Notes: generated from the letters alone by a model not told the origin. 64,000 nt of DNA from Hofstenia miamia (GCA_004352715.1 SCFE01000098.1:745998-809997), one strand, 5' to 3'; positions 32,861 to 43,445 are shown, numbered from the stretch's first letter. A program made the numbers and translations.

Positions 32861-35800
32861 GAAGTTGCTTAATTAATATTCCATGATCTATTGAATTGAA
32901 ATCTTTTGCAAGATTTATACAACAATGTAAGCATTTTGATTTTTGTCAAAAAGTTGGATATTTTATCCAAAAGTACATTAAATGTAGAAAACGGTTTGAA
33001 ATCTTCAATTCATCAGAATATTCGCTGGATTTAATGATTGCATTATTGGGCTCAGTATTTAAGAATAAAAATCCAATCGATGTCTTTCTTTCGAAGCTCA
33101 GTTTGATCGAAAATTGATAAAACCGTTATTAGTTCCTTGGTTTCTTGATTAGAAGACATGTAAGACTATTGAAAAAGAAAGACAAGACCAAGTGTTGTTT
33201 TCAATGTGTTTTTATTAATATTTGAAGCCGGAATCTTATCGCTTTTTGCGATTCTCCCGATTTACATTTTTTCTTCCGTTGTTGTTCCGGTATATTAGCA
33301 GCGTCATTGAGAATTTCATCGTTTGTCATTACCTCTTCTGTTGCATTACCATTTATATACTTTGTATTTTTGTATTTTCAGCAATACGAGTTACATTGCT
33401 TCAAATCAGTGGAACTCTTCTTAACGATATTTAATCCGGTGAGGTTTCTTTTTCCATGGAAAATTTCGCAGGAGAATGAAGAAATACAACGATATGATGA
33501 AGAGAAAATAATAATTAAATAATTAAATGATTAAATTTAAAAAATTTAAATATTTAAGTCACATAATGGTCTTCCTATGGGGTTAAGTGATTCTCTTAAG
33601 AAACATATTTCATATTTAGAAGTTCATTCGAGGTTTCTAATATGTCACCCTTTTGAAGCTTTCGGACATTCACGCAAGCGATTTCATGTTTCTCAAATTT
33701 GTGACATTATATTGTGTTCCTTCAGATTTTCCCAATTTTATGAACACTTTATTAAATAAATTTGATATCTTCGATTCATTAGGCAAATTATATTTCTTCA
33801 TATCAAATTCTTTCCCTGAACGTGGTTTCAAAAATTATTGATATATTTACATTTTTGCGAGCATGTGATTATTTCTTTGAAATAATTCTTCAAAAATTAG
33901 GTTTTAGCTTTTTATTACATTTGTCTTTGTAAAAGTTTCTAGGGGCTTTTCGTTCATAAGTTTCTTAGACTTTTTCGTAATCCACAATGTCTGAGGAGTA
34001 ATCATGAACTTTTGCATTACCATACAATTCAAAGATTAACATAACAGAAAACTCAATAAACCTTCTTTGATATTGCAATACCATTAGTTAATTTAATACC
34101 TTGCATTTTTTATTAAATTTCTAACCATAAGCTTTCAAATTGGCATTTTGAACATTTAGATCTTCATATATTTGTGGATGAAAATTCTTAAATACCATCA
34201 CTAATATATTTTCATCTCTTATGAATCTTTGTAGAAGTCCTAAGATTTCAAGATTTCTATCAGTGTTGCGTAATTTCTTAAATCAACTTCTCGTATAGAC
34301 ATCATTATCAATATTCTTTAAGCAGGTTTCCGTTATACCACAACTTGTGCTTCCATCAATAGTTAAAATGACTTCTTCACACTTTATTTGATAAGCTTTG
34401 AAAATTCATGTATAGAATTTTGACTTAGTTTTCATGTTGCTTCACATACATATATTTACCAAATTCAATGAAATTTAAAAACCTTTCCATAATCATTTTG
34501 AGTTCTATTGAGCATTTTCTGTTAGAACTATCACTAATTAATTCAGCATTAAGTAGTTGAGAAAGAACACAATTTATACAATTATGTCAACTCTTTTCAT
34601 TTTCCTTATTAATTTGATTTTCAGGACAGAACATCCATAACATAATTCTTATTGCAAGATTTTAATGAATGTCCCTGATAGCCCCTTTTGCAACATTTCG
34701 GAAATAATTATTATCAGCAGCAATTTTTTTATTGAGTTCCAATTTCAATTTTTTTAGAAGTAATAAACATAGTTTTTGCAATAAGTTCATAACAGTTTTC
34801 CAAATAGTTTGATTTAATAAATAAAATCGACATGTAATTTTCATTAAGATTCTGTAATACATGATTTCTTTCTTACCAAACAATAAATAAATTTTAAATG
34901 CAGCAAAATAAGTTATTCTTCATAGAGTAGGCGTCCATATTTGAAGGGATCGGGTGCATGGAGATATCTCCATTTGGGAAAGTTACAAAAAATATCTGTA
35001 TCCTTAACTAAATTATCAATATTTTTAGGAGTGCATATTGATCTATGGAATGAAATTTAGTGAAATTGCAGTAATAAATAAATTCCTATCTAAATTTCAT
35101 TAAATGTTATCATGTGAAAAATGCTTTGCTATTTCCAATTTTTCTTACACATGCCTATGATATTCAATCTATTCCAGAAATATACGAATGATTCATAGAT
35201 TTGCAAGCCAGTTGTGCCATTAGCAGCCTAATAAAAACATTGGATGTGCCCTCTACTCTTTCATATTGATATTTTGATCTTTCCTAATGCCTATGCTAAA
35301 AGCAAAACAAAACTTTCGCTAATTTTCAATTTATTAATTGGTTGTACATTTTCTAAAATTTGTAATAGATTTTTTAACATTGTTTAACGAATCGTCTTTA
35401 TTGCCGAGAGATTTGTATGAAACGAATTTTTGATTTGTATTTCCTGTCATGTAAAATGCACTCGCTTTCTAATTTCGTATCTGATATGTGTTTTGTAGAG
35501 ATTTTCTCAAACTTCTTCTCTATAAAGTTTGATTTGATTTTACAAATAATATTTTCATAATTGAGCTTCGACTTATCAGATACAGTCAAACCAAAGGTTT
35601 CAAATGAGTAAAGGAATTAAAAAGCTTCTGTAATTTGCCATTTGCTTTAGCATTATCATTTTACTGATAAAAAATAAATTTTAAGCATATATTAGGCATA
35701 AATTGTTGCTAATATCTGTATTATGTGTAAATTAAACTAAGATGTTCTCTGACTTCTGACAAAATATTAAGATATTTTAGAACTATTGAAAACATTAATG

Positions 35801-35895
35801 TAATGAAAATTAACATCTAATAAAACATAACAATTTAAAGCACGTTTAACATTAGATGACACTCTAATTCATTTGTTACAATCTATTGTTATTAG
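32861..35895. other. intron 7, remainder, nothing recognised
   Basis: Short AT-driven frames on both strands (32896-33117, 33222-33841, 34662-34883, 35398-35589) show no motif, splice pattern or base-composition shift. I regard the stretch as non-coding, probably decayed repeats. Confidence 0.4.
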
Positions 35896-36089
35896 GCACC
35901 AGAAAATAAGACTGCAATGGTGTTCTTTCTACCTTCAGTGCTGATAGCTAGCACTGAACACCTGGAAAAATCATACTCTGCTTGGTATCTTCTCATAGAT
36001 CTTTACTCAAATCAAAACAGCAGCATGCAACTAAAAATTCCTATCGCAATTGTACCCACTTTCTCTTTTTACCCATTATTCTTAATTGA
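35896..36089 (+). CDS. LU-domain membrane glycoprotein, exon 8
   Basis: After the acceptor GTTATTAG, in phase 0 with exon 7, the frame reads APENKTAMVFFLPSVLIAST, then EHLEKSYSAWYLLIDLYSNQ and KIPIAIVPTFSFYPLFLI. The donor GA|GTAAGT leaves two bases that combine with the first base of exon 9 to give Asp. Sequons NKT and NSS. The tract KIPIAIVPTF recalls a beta-strand edge (as in arrestin-like folds), but I do not claim homology. Confidence 0.7.
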
Positions 36090-36214
36090 GTAAGTATTTG
36101 ATTTATCAAAATTCGATTCACAATTGTTTTGGTGATTGTTTTATATGGTTCAGGCTGTTATGATTTTATATTGTAAGAACTGCTCGCAAGGCATGATTGC
36201 TTTATTCCACTAAG

Positions 36215-36217
<3 letters not shown>

Positions 36218-36245
<28 letters not shown>
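36218..36245. repeat. (TA)n microsatellite
   Basis: TA run bordering the Penelope-like element. Confidence 0.9.
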
Positions 36246-36248
<3 letters not shown>

Positions 36249-36305
36249 AATGTCAGTATACTGAGCTCCGAAATATTTGAAATATCAAACGCAGTTAAAA
36301 ATTTA

Positions 36306-36337
36306 GACCGGTTTCGATTGTTAAGAATCATCGTCAG
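36306..36337 (-). ncRNA. hammerhead-ribozyme-like motif (PLE 1 end)
   Basis: Minus strand: CUGACGA, one U, hairpin GAUU-CUUAAC-AAUC, then GAA and the self-complementary ACCGGU followed by C (H17). About three base pairs of stem I can form (UUA before the core, UAA after the cleavage site). Penelope-like elements are known to carry hammerhead motifs at their ends. The extra U between core and stem II lowers my confidence in activity. Confidence 0.5.
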
Positions 36338-36930
36338 TAACAAATGCGGTAAATAAATATTTTACAATCAACTACACTAAAGGAACAATTTCGGTAAATT
36401 TAATTTGGTGTCCAATATTTTGATTTTTTTCTTTTAACATTATAATTTGGTTGCCTAAATACGGAAGTTTTAAATAGCCCCTTGAGACACAATGTGTACA
36501 ATTATACACATGTAAAAACTAGATTTTTATTGAGATATGAATTTGTATTCAACCTTGAATACTTTTGTTTATTAAGCAATAAATTAGGCTAAATTTTCGT
36601 TAACTTAACATTAATTTGGTCTAAATATTGGTATAATTTAGTATTGAAGCAACATTGTAAAAATTAGCATTCCGCAAAATGGAGAATATCGTGAAACTAA
36701 TTGAATTTGAGTTATTTACAAATCATTATATAGCTTCACAAGAAACAAGTCTTTGCATGATTTCAATGTCATAATTTGTAATACACTCTAAAGAAAATGA
36801 TTTCAACAAAAATATGTTATCAAATATTATGACTTTATTAAAAATTACATGATTAATTCACAATGTTAAAAATTTGCACAGACAATTTCAATAAACATAC
36901 TAAAAATAGACAAAAAAATTCTTAATATCA

Positions 36931-37566
36931 TCAGAAACAATTGAGACTAGCAGTGCTGAGCCGCCATATAAATATTTTTAGCACTTCCATACAATGTGAA
37001 TGCATGAAGAGGATATACTGGATAAATATTATTCTTATCATTGTCTGCTTCATGAAGTTGTTCTTTGTTACTTTCTTTAAACATCTCGTTTGAATATTTT
37101 TTAACGAGTTTAATGGGATAGCCATTTTCTTTAAGGATTTCGAAAATTTTATCTGTTTGTAGTTTGATGATGTAATTATTGCTCGATTAAATAATGCTGT
37201 AATTGTGTTGAATTTGTATGACGTATTGCAATTTACAAAATATGGAATATATAATCCTGAATTTGTTGTTTTTATGTGCCAACTTGTTTCATAATGATAA
37301 TTAAAAATGTGTTTCGTAACATCTAGAAAGGTAAGTTTATTGGTGTATTCACGTTTCATAGTAAATTGAATATCTGGTAGAATGTTGTTTAGATAATTCA
37401 AGAATGTGTTTGCATCATCTTTGTTGTTAAAAATTGCAAATGCATCATCTACATACCAATAGTAGCATTGAGGAGTAGATAAAGTTGATGTGTTTATGAA
37501 ATCATTTTCTATAATATCCATTGTAAATGCTGATATTGTTGGTCCAAGTGCCGATCCCATGGCCAT
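36931..37566 (-). pseudogene. Penelope-type reverse transcriptase, C-terminal half
   Basis: The minus-strand frame reads MAMGSALGPTISAFTMDIIE, YYWYVDDAFAIFNNK (the YVDD catalytic motif) and LNNILPDIQFTMKREYTNKL then TFLDV. These are the MGSxLGPTxAxxxMxxxE, YVDD and IxFTxExExxxxLxFLD blocks of Penelope RT. After about 150 residues the frame degenerates (YPLH-like block near 37010). Upstream, in other frames, FKNIPLEKILNHIIKL marks the preceding SLYTNIP-type block, with an in-frame stop, so the gene is dead. Confidence 0.85.
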
Positions 37567-37861
37567 TCCATTAATTTGACGATAACGAACACTATCAAAG
37601 AGAAAAGGGAGGGATGTTCATGCAGCACATATTTACCAAATTTATTAGTGTTTTATGGTCAATTGGTATTTCTTCTTTTGATGTTAACTTGATGATGTGA
37701 TTTAATATTTTCTCTAATGGAATGTTTTTAAATGACGATTTTACGTCTTAACTTACTAGAAAATGTTTAGCATTATTTGTTTCATATGTCTCTTCTAGTC
37801 TTGTTAAAAAGTTGTTGGTGTTGCGTAGATTAACTTTTTTGGAAAGTATTTCTTAAGCAAA

Positions 37862-38200
37862 TTATCTTTGTGCTTTTGAAATTAATTGTTGATAGTATGG
37901 TCGGATAGATGGATCTTTAGGATCTTTATGTAATTTTCGAAAACAATATAATCGGAATAATTGAGAACCTGTACTTCTAAGTGATTCGTAAAGTTCTTCA
38001 GAAAGTTCTTCAGTTTTCATCACTTTTTGAAGTTTTTTGTTAAAGTTTTCTTCTTCTCTGATGATTTTGATGGTAATGTTAGTTAATGTTTTTTTTCTAA
38101 ACTTTGAAGAATCACTAAGTATTTCTTTCATTTTTGATAAGTAGTTTGTTTTATCCATAGATACTATTCCATTTCCTATGTCAAATTGTTTACTTTTCAA
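37862..38200 (-). pseudogene. Penelope RT, N-terminal region
   Basis: The frame reads FDIGNGIVSMDKTNYLSKMK, KFRKKTLTNITIKIIREEE and LYESLRSTGSQLFRLYCFRK then LHKDPKDPSIRPYYQ. These match the DKGNGxVxMDKxxYxxKM and LxxxGSxxPxLYGLPKxHKxxxPxRPI blocks at the start of Penelope-type RTs. A frameshift and stop separate it from the catalytic half at 36931-37566. Confidence 0.8.
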
Positions 38201-38483
38201 TTAATTTTGGGTTGCTTAAGATTGCTGTTCGAAATTTTTCATATTTCTAACTTCAAATGTTCATAGTTATCTGAAATTCGTTCTTTGTGAATAAGGTTAA
38301 ATTTAAAAAAAATTTTCTGAATCTTTTTTGACATGGGTTTCATTAAACTTGTGTGGTCAACTCATGTTCATGTCAAAAGAAAGTGCTGTTCCTTCATCTC
38401 TAGTTAGGGTTATTTTTGAGAGTTTAAACGCAGTATTTTAGCCATTGTCTTTCTGAATCTATTTAGACAACCAAGTTAAAATT

Positions 38484-38720
38484 TTGAAAGAAAAAATCAA
38501 AATATTGAACACCAAATTGAAATTCATCGAAATTGTTCTAATATTAACAACCTGTGCAACAAAGAACATTTTCAACAACAAAGATCTTATCCCTAAGAAA
38601 TTAATTTCTTCTGCAATTTACCAATATGAATGTGATGATTGCAATAAATCATACATCGGGGAAACTAAGAGACATCAGGCAACAAGGATCAAAGAACACA
38701 TAAGAGGACATTTAAATTAG
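38484..38720 (+). pseudogene. GIY-YIG endonuclease end of an inverted PLE copy
   Basis: Plus-strand frame with NNKDLIPKKLISSAIYQYEC then DDCNKSYIGETKRHQATRIK and EHIRGHLN, stop at 38718-38720. AIYQYxCxxCxxxYIGET(K/R)R is the GIY-YIG nuclease core with the Cys pair typical of Penelope elements. It points away from the RT of PLE 1, so it belongs to a second, inverted and truncated copy. Confidence 0.85.
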
Positions 38721-38761
38721 TAATCGAAACCGGTCTAAATTTTTAACTGTGTCACATATTT

Positions 38762-38764
<3 letters not shown>

Positions 38765-38805
<41 letters not shown>

Positions 38806-38822
38806 TACATATACATATATAT
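38765..38822. repeat. (TA)n microsatellite between two PLEs
   Basis: TA run with CATATATACAT variants, the boundary between PLE 1 and PLE 2. Confidence 0.9.
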
Positions 38823-38881
38823 AGTAAATGATAATTTGCTAAGGCTTAGCATATTCCATATAAAAAACAATTTTATTCAAA

Positions 38882-38924
38882 ATCATACATGTTTTGCTAC
38901 ATAATCATAGCTTCATCAGTGATA
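38882..38924 (-). ncRNA. hammerhead-like motif with mutated core (PLE 2 downstream end)
   Basis: Minus strand: AUCA, CUGAUGA, A, hairpin GCUA-UGAUUAUG-UAGC, then AAA where GAA is expected, ACAUGU, A, UGAU. Stem I (AUCA/UGAU) and the stem II hairpin are intact, but the G of the conserved GAA is A, so this copy should be inactive. Confidence 0.4.
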
Positions 38925-38989
38925 AAGTGAGAGAAATTAAATATGGTTTTAGAATAGATGTAATATTTTGGAATGATGTAATTGTTTAT

Positions 38990-39215
38990 TTAATAGATTG
39001 ATGTTGCATTTTTTTATAGTAATTGCTTCGGCGATTTTCGTGTAATTGGTCTTAGTTATAATACTTAAATTTTCTTCCCTTGGCTGATGGTAATGACAAT
39101 AAATTTCAGAGTTTAAATAGCCTTTAAGATGTTCTTTAAACCTAGTTTGTAGATGTCGCCTTGTTTCACCAATGTATGAGACTGAACACTCATCACAGTT
39201 ATATATTTTTTTAAA
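38990..39215 (-). pseudogene. GIY-YIG domain of PLE 2
   Basis: The reverse complement reads IYNCDECSVSYIGETRRHLQ then TRFKEHLK, and further on KTNYTKIAEAITIKKCNINL. Same GIY-YIG core with Cys pair as in PLE 1. Position at the C-terminal end of the element is as expected. Confidence 0.75.
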
Positions 39216-39742
39216 CTATGGAGGAAGCCAAGTGCATCGGAATAGGATCTTTGTTACTGAAAAAAGATGAAGTCTTTATTGAGGTAAACGTTGAAAATAT
39301 TTTTGTTTCATAACTGCTTAATTTTCTATTGATGCTTTGAATTTGGTGCTTTAGGTATTTTTCTTGTTGTTCAATATATGGTAAGCTCCAATATATGCAT
39401 TTTAAGTTGTCTTTACTTTGTTGTTGTTTGTTATTTTTGAAGACTTGGTCTAAATATTTTCTTACGACATGGTGAGGATATCCATTGTCTAAAAGTATTA
39501 AAAAAGTCTGTCAATTCATTAAGTAAGATTGGTGTAATTAGATGATGTTGTAAATATTCGATTGATTAATGTTTTAATGGTGTTAATTTTATAGGCTTTA
39601 GTACAATATAAAGAATAATATATATATAGTCCTGTATTCGTTAATTTTATGTGGCATTTTATTCAATTTGCTTTTATTCTTAGTAGTTATGAATCAAGGA
39701 ATATTAGTTTATTATTTTCTTCAGTTTCATATGTGAATTTGA

Positions 39743-40184
39743 TCAAGCTAAAATGGTTGTCCATAAATTTTTGAAATTCATCGATGTCATTAATGTTCTT
39801 GAATATGCAAAAGATGTCATCAACATATCGATCGTATAATAAAGGTTTCGAGTTCGTTTTAAGTCCTTAAATTTAGATTCAATAATGTCTAAACAGAATG
39901 CTGCTACTGTTGAGCATAAAGGTGAACCCATTGGCATGCCATTTATTTGATGTTACATATTTTTGTTAAATAAAACATGCCAATTTTAGTAATGATTGAA
40001 GAGTAGATGCAGTAATTCTGATTTGGTCTGTTGGTCTAATTTTGATTATATGTTCAATAGTTTTTTTAACAGGAATGTTGGAAAATAATGATTTTGCGTC
40101 AATGCTGGCCATAATTACTTTGTTGCAATTGAACGATGCTGTTGATTCTTTTATTTTGCTTAGTAAATCTTCAGTATTCTTCAA
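39743..40184 (-). pseudogene. PLE 2 reverse transcriptase, catalytic region in two frames
   Basis: KVIMASIDAKSLFSNIPVKK (39966-40184) is the SxDxKSLxxNIPxxxTI block. MPMGSPLCSTVAAFCLDIIE (39743-39937) is the MPMGSPL block. Just after it, a one-base shift would be needed to read the YVDD-type motif (sequence around 39805-39835). Dead by frameshifts. Confidence 0.7.
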
Positions 40185-40798
40185 GTTATATTTTCGGGGA
40201 TAAATGGTTTTAAAATATCATTTAGTTCTTTAGATAGATTGTAGGTGTTGTTATTGATAGAGCTTAAAACTGGTCGCATAAGTGGCTTTTCATTGTTTTT
40301 GTGGATCTTCGGTAAGCTATGTATTTTTGCTGGTACACTTCCTGTTGTTCTTGTTTTTTTAAATAAAGCTCTTTTGATATTACATTGTTTTGCATTAAGC
40401 ATCTTAATGTGGTATTTACTCTTTCCTCTTCTTTGATAAAAGACTTAGTTACATCTTGGTAGCTGTTTAAATTTAGTTTTATCGTGTAGAATTTCATTCA
40501 TTTTTTCAACATAGTAGTCTTTGTAGCACATTAAAATGCCATTACCTTTATCAAAATGACTTATGTATATGCTTTTATCTGTAGATAGGCTTTTCAAGGC
40601 ATCTGTCATCTGTTTTGCATTATTTGGAATGCTAAATTTTTTATTGATGTAGTTATTGCATAGCTTTTTAATTTCAAATTTGTATTCGTCTTCTTCATTT
40701 TTTGTGAACTTACAACTTTTGCGTAAGTTTTGGAAAAAAATTTCTGTTGTTATCTTTGTATTAAGAGTACTTTGGGAAGATATCCATGACATTTTCAT
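40181..40798 (-). pseudogene. PLE 2 RT, N-terminal region
   Basis: Blocks LKSLSTDKSIYISHFDKGNG and YYVEKMNEILHDKTKF (40445-40798), then in another frame TGSVPAKIHSLPKIHKNNEK with PLMRPVLSS (40181-40402). The DKGNG, KMxxIL-D and LPKIHKxxxPxRPxxSS blocks are standard for Penelope RTs. At least one frameshift near 40460. Confidence 0.75.
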
Positions 40799-41174
40799 AC
40801 CGTACGAGAGCTTTTCTCATGTCGAATTTCTGTTTTAATAGCATATTTTGCACACATAGTAATTTGAATTGAAATATGCATATTATTCATGTATAAGTGA
40901 AATTCATTTATAAATTCATCTATATTGCAATGGAATTAAAATTTTAGGAAACTTGAGATTAAAGAACATCTTAAAGGCCATTTAAACTCTGAAATTTATT
41001 GTCATTACAATCAACAAAGAGAAGAAAATTTATGTATTATAAGTAAGACCAATTACACGAAAATCGGCGAAGCAATTATTATAAAAAATTGCAACATCAA
41101 TCTATTGAATAAATAATTACATCATTCCAAAATATTAGATCTATTCTAAAACCATATTTAATTTCTCTCACTTT

Positions 41175-41216
41175 ACCACTGATGAAGCTATGATTATGTA
41201 GCGAAACATGTATGAT
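41175..41216 (+). ncRNA. hammerhead-ribozyme-like motif with intact core (PLE 2 upstream end)
   Basis: Plus strand: CUGAUGA, A, hairpin GCUA-UGAUUAUG-UAGC, then GAA, self-complementary ACAUGU, A (H17), UGAU. All conserved boxes (CUGAUGA, GAA, UH) are present and stem III is a six-base palindrome of the kind that works as a dimer. Stem I is weakened by one mismatch compared with the copy at 38882. One unpaired A precedes stem II. Confidence 0.5.
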
Positions 41217-41282
41217 TTGAATAAAATTGTTTTTTATATGGAATATGCTAAGCCTTAGCAAATTATCATTTACTATATATAT

Positions 41283-41770
41283 NNNNNNNNNNNNNNNNNN
41301 NNNNNNNNNNNNNNNNNNNNNNNNNNNNNNNNNNNNNNNNNNNNNNNNNNNNNNNNNNNNNNNNNNNNNNNNNNNNNNNNNNNNNNNNNNNNNNNNNNNN
41401 NNNNNNNNNNNNNNNNNNNNNNNNNNNNNNNNNNNNNNNNNNNNNNNNNNNNNNNNNNNNNNNNNNNNNNNNNNNNNNNNNNNNNNNNNNNNNNNNNNNN
41501 NNNNNNNNNNNNNNNNNNNNNNNNNNNNNNNNNNNNNNNNNNNNNNNNNNNNNNNNNNNNNNNNNNNNNNNNNNNNNNNNNNNNNNNNNNNNNNNNNNNN
41601 NNNNNNNNNNNNNNNNNNNNNNNNNNNNNNNNNNNNNNNNNNNNNNNNNNNNNNNNNNNNNNNNNNNNNNNNNNNNNNNNNNNNNNNNNNNNNNNNNNNN
41701 NNNNNNNNNNNNNNNNNNNNNNNNNNNNNNNNNNNNNNNNNNNNNNNNNNNNNNNNNNNNNNNNNNNNNN
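41283..41770. other. assembly gap (488 N)
   Basis: Unknown bases directly after the PLE 2 end and its (TA)n. Confidence 0.98.
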
Positions 41771-41794
41771 GTTCTCCCACCAAATTAAACTAAC

Positions 41795-41888
41795 ACTACC
41801 CTAGTAACACGAACTTGTCTTTTGGACGTCCTTAAGTCAACATTTATAGCCGTCCAAAAGACGTCAATATCTGTCCTCATAATGGACT
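41795..41888. repeat. CACTACCC-end repeat, copy 1, with 12-bp hairpin
   Basis: It starts CACTACCCTAGTAACACGAA after TAA and contains a perfect 12-base stem GTCTTTTGGACG / CGTCCAAAAGAC. It is repeated exactly at 42527-42620. A CACTA start is the signature of CACTA/Chapaev-type DNA transposons, but no opposite end is visible. Confidence 0.4.
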
Positions 41889-41934
41889 CAATCAAAAACG
41901 ACAATATATATACGACATATATATAGATATATAT

Positions 41935-41974
<40 letters not shown>

Positions 41975-42234
41975 TTGTACATTTTTATTATTTGATACGA
42001 AATATTTAAATGCATAGTTCCTTATGAGCACACAGGCCTATGTACTTTAATATACAAATATACTTTATTGAATTAGAGCACTTGTATACACGCATCAGGC
42101 TCTTTTGATTAATTAATATAAATTCAGCCCAACACCCATGCCTTGCTCCAGCCTGACCCAGCCCAACCCAAGAAACTTGCATTTCTGAGTACATCTATTG
42201 AAGTTTATTTTATAGTAATACTTTTGCCTTTTAG
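41889..42234. other. intron 8, last part: (TA)n and GGGCTG-rich patch
   Basis: A (TA)n run lies at about 41938-41970. At 42126-42170 repeated AGCCCAAC/CAGCCTGACCC motifs resemble the repeat-rich ends of hAT MITEs, without a partner end. Confidence 0.35.
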
Positions 42235-42385
42235 TTCTGATTTTAATCGATCATTCTATTTTAAAGCAAGTGAGCATGATACTGAGATGCATGAAGGAGA
42301 ATCTTCAATCGCAGACATGTCGTTCTATATTAATCTCACCAAAGTATTAAAAAATGAATCATATACTTTCAATGCAATTGTTCAG
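42235..42385 (+). CDS. LU-domain membrane glycoprotein, exon 9
   Basis: Acceptor TTTTGCCTTTTAG. The first base completes the codon split in exon 8 (GA+T). The frame then reads SDFNRSFYFKASEHDTEMHE, ADMSFYINLTKVLKN and ESYTFNAIVQ, 50 codons, to a phase-0 donor CAG|GTAAAT. Three sequons (NRS, NLT, NES) mark it as extracellular. The phase matches both neighbours (exon 8 and exon 10). Confidence 0.7.
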
Positions 42386-42526
42386 GTAAATTTTCATCCA
42401 TTTTTAATGATTGAATCATTAGTTGTTCTTAAGTCAAAATCGGGATGATGTAACTCCCATATACTTAAACAATTTCTTTGTAATTTTTATTATTTGTTTA
42501 AACTCCAAATTAGCCACTTTAACACT
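42386..42526. other. intron 9 start
   Basis: Short AT-rich stretch before the repeated CACTACCC block. Confidence 0.4.
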
Positions 42527-42620
42527 ACCCTAGTAACACGAACTTGTCTTTTGGACGTCCTTAAGTCAACATTTATAGCCGTCCAAAAGACGTCAATATC
42601 TGTCCTCATAATGGACTCAA
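42527..42620. repeat. CACTACCC-end repeat, copy 2, ending at a single-N join
   Basis: Identical to 41795-41888 but with different sequence to its left, and cut by the N at 42621. Either a true second insertion or a contig end attracted by the repeat. Confidence 0.5.
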
Positions 42621-42639
42621 NTGCATGCACTATAGATCT

Positions 42640-42823
42640 AGAATTATTGATGATATCTTGCGTTGCTTATTAAGTAGTTTTTCTGTTTGCAGCTTTATTG
42701 AATTAACCAAATTTATGATATTTTCAGAATTTAAATGTTCTCTTATGTGTTCTTTCATCCTTGTTTATGTAGCGACACATATATGATTTCAAATAAATTT
42801 GTTTTTTTATATGGAATATATAT
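42640..42823 (-). mobile_element. Penelope-like element fragment
   Basis: On the minus strand AGGATGAAAGAACACATAAG encodes the end of a GIY-YIG domain (MKEHIREHLNSE). On the plus strand TGTAGCGACACATATATGAT and TTTTATATGGAATAT resemble the PLE 2 terminus. A small N gap (42824-42832) and (TA)n follow. Confidence 0.5.
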
Positions 42824-42832
42824 NNNNNNNNN

Positions 42833-42858
42833 TATATATGTATATATATATACAAGTA

Positions 42859-42889
<31 letters not shown>

Positions 42890-42890
42890 A
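42833..42890. repeat. (TA)n microsatellite
   Basis: Interrupted TA run after a 9-base N gap. Confidence 0.85.
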
Positions 42891-42924
42891 TGTACTTGCA
42901 TGGATTAAATATACAATGCAAATA

Positions 42925-42985
42925 TAATTTACCGGCCTTCCAACTACCGGCCCCGGCCTTAAAATTTCCGGCCGGTTCCAACTCT
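42925..42985. mobile_element. CCGGCC-rich hAT-like end
   Basis: Repeated CCGGCC units end in GGTTCCAACTCTG. In inverse it reads CAGAGTTGGAACCGGCCGG, the form of a hAT terminus with subterminal repeats. The other end is missing. Confidence 0.35.
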
Positions 42986-43127
42986 GCCTTCCAGTAAAAC
43001 AAATAACATTATATTTTTTGGGACTATAGCATAAACTATTTAAATGATTCTGAGAGAAAGCTCATTGATACTTTATGTGATACTTTCAATTTAGAAATAG
43101 TAAATATAGCGACGCCAACAAGAATGA

Positions 43128-43445
43128 ATGCACACAATTATTCACGGAAATTCTCACATGGATAATGAATCCTACATTTTTAACAGCATTTCTGACCATA
43201 ACCTTATTGTGCACACATCTAATATGAGTCAAAACAATTTCAAAAGAAAACTAGTATTTTCAAGAAGTTTCGTAAATTTTTCAGATAAAAAATTTAGGAA
43301 ACTTTTTTATAATGTTCCTCTTGACTACATATATACATTAGATGACCCGAATCAAATGCTTAAATTCATTACATCTAATATTAAAAAATGCCTTGACATT
43401 CTTGCACCTACAAAAAAGAAATTCATAAGACATTCAAAAATATAG
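43128..43445 (+). pseudogene. LINE A endonuclease end and linker
   Basis: Reads NSISDHNLIVHTSNMSQNNF, FVNFSDKKFRKLFYNVP, LDDPNQMLKFI and stops at 43443. The SDHN motif is the last catalytic block of AP-type endonucleases. Confidence 0.7.

Larger units (their letters stand above)
36246..38764 (-). mobile_element. Penelope-like element 1
   Basis: Degenerate Penelope-like retroelement lying in intron 8. On the minus strand the order is an N-terminal region (37862-38200), reverse transcriptase (about 37850 to 36931) and a terminal segment with a hammerhead-like motif (36306-36337). At the other end a separate piece runs on the plus strand (38484-38764). It carries the GIY-YIG part and the same CGAAACCGGTC terminal sequence, so the whole is bordered by inverted 3' ends. 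(TA)n tracts lie on both sides. Confidence 0.8.
38823..41282 (-). mobile_element. Penelope-like element 2 with inverted terminal segments
   Basis: Second, more divergent Penelope-like element. On the minus strand: N-terminal region (40445-40798), RT blocks in shifted frames (40497 to about 39500), GIY-YIG domain (about 39215 to 38990) and terminal sequence to 38823. At the upstream end 40935-41282 is an inverted copy of the last ~340 bases (38823-39160), again including the GIY-YIG tail and the hammerhead-like motif. Both outer ends read AGTAAATGATAATTTGCTAA or its complement beside (TA)n. Confidence 0.8.

Noticed and set aside
38720-38745. A sixth hammerhead motif at the plus-strand PLE end
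   Set aside because: It has the AUCGAAACCGGUC half, but the CUGACGA box is replaced by coding sequence, so no ribozyme core is present.
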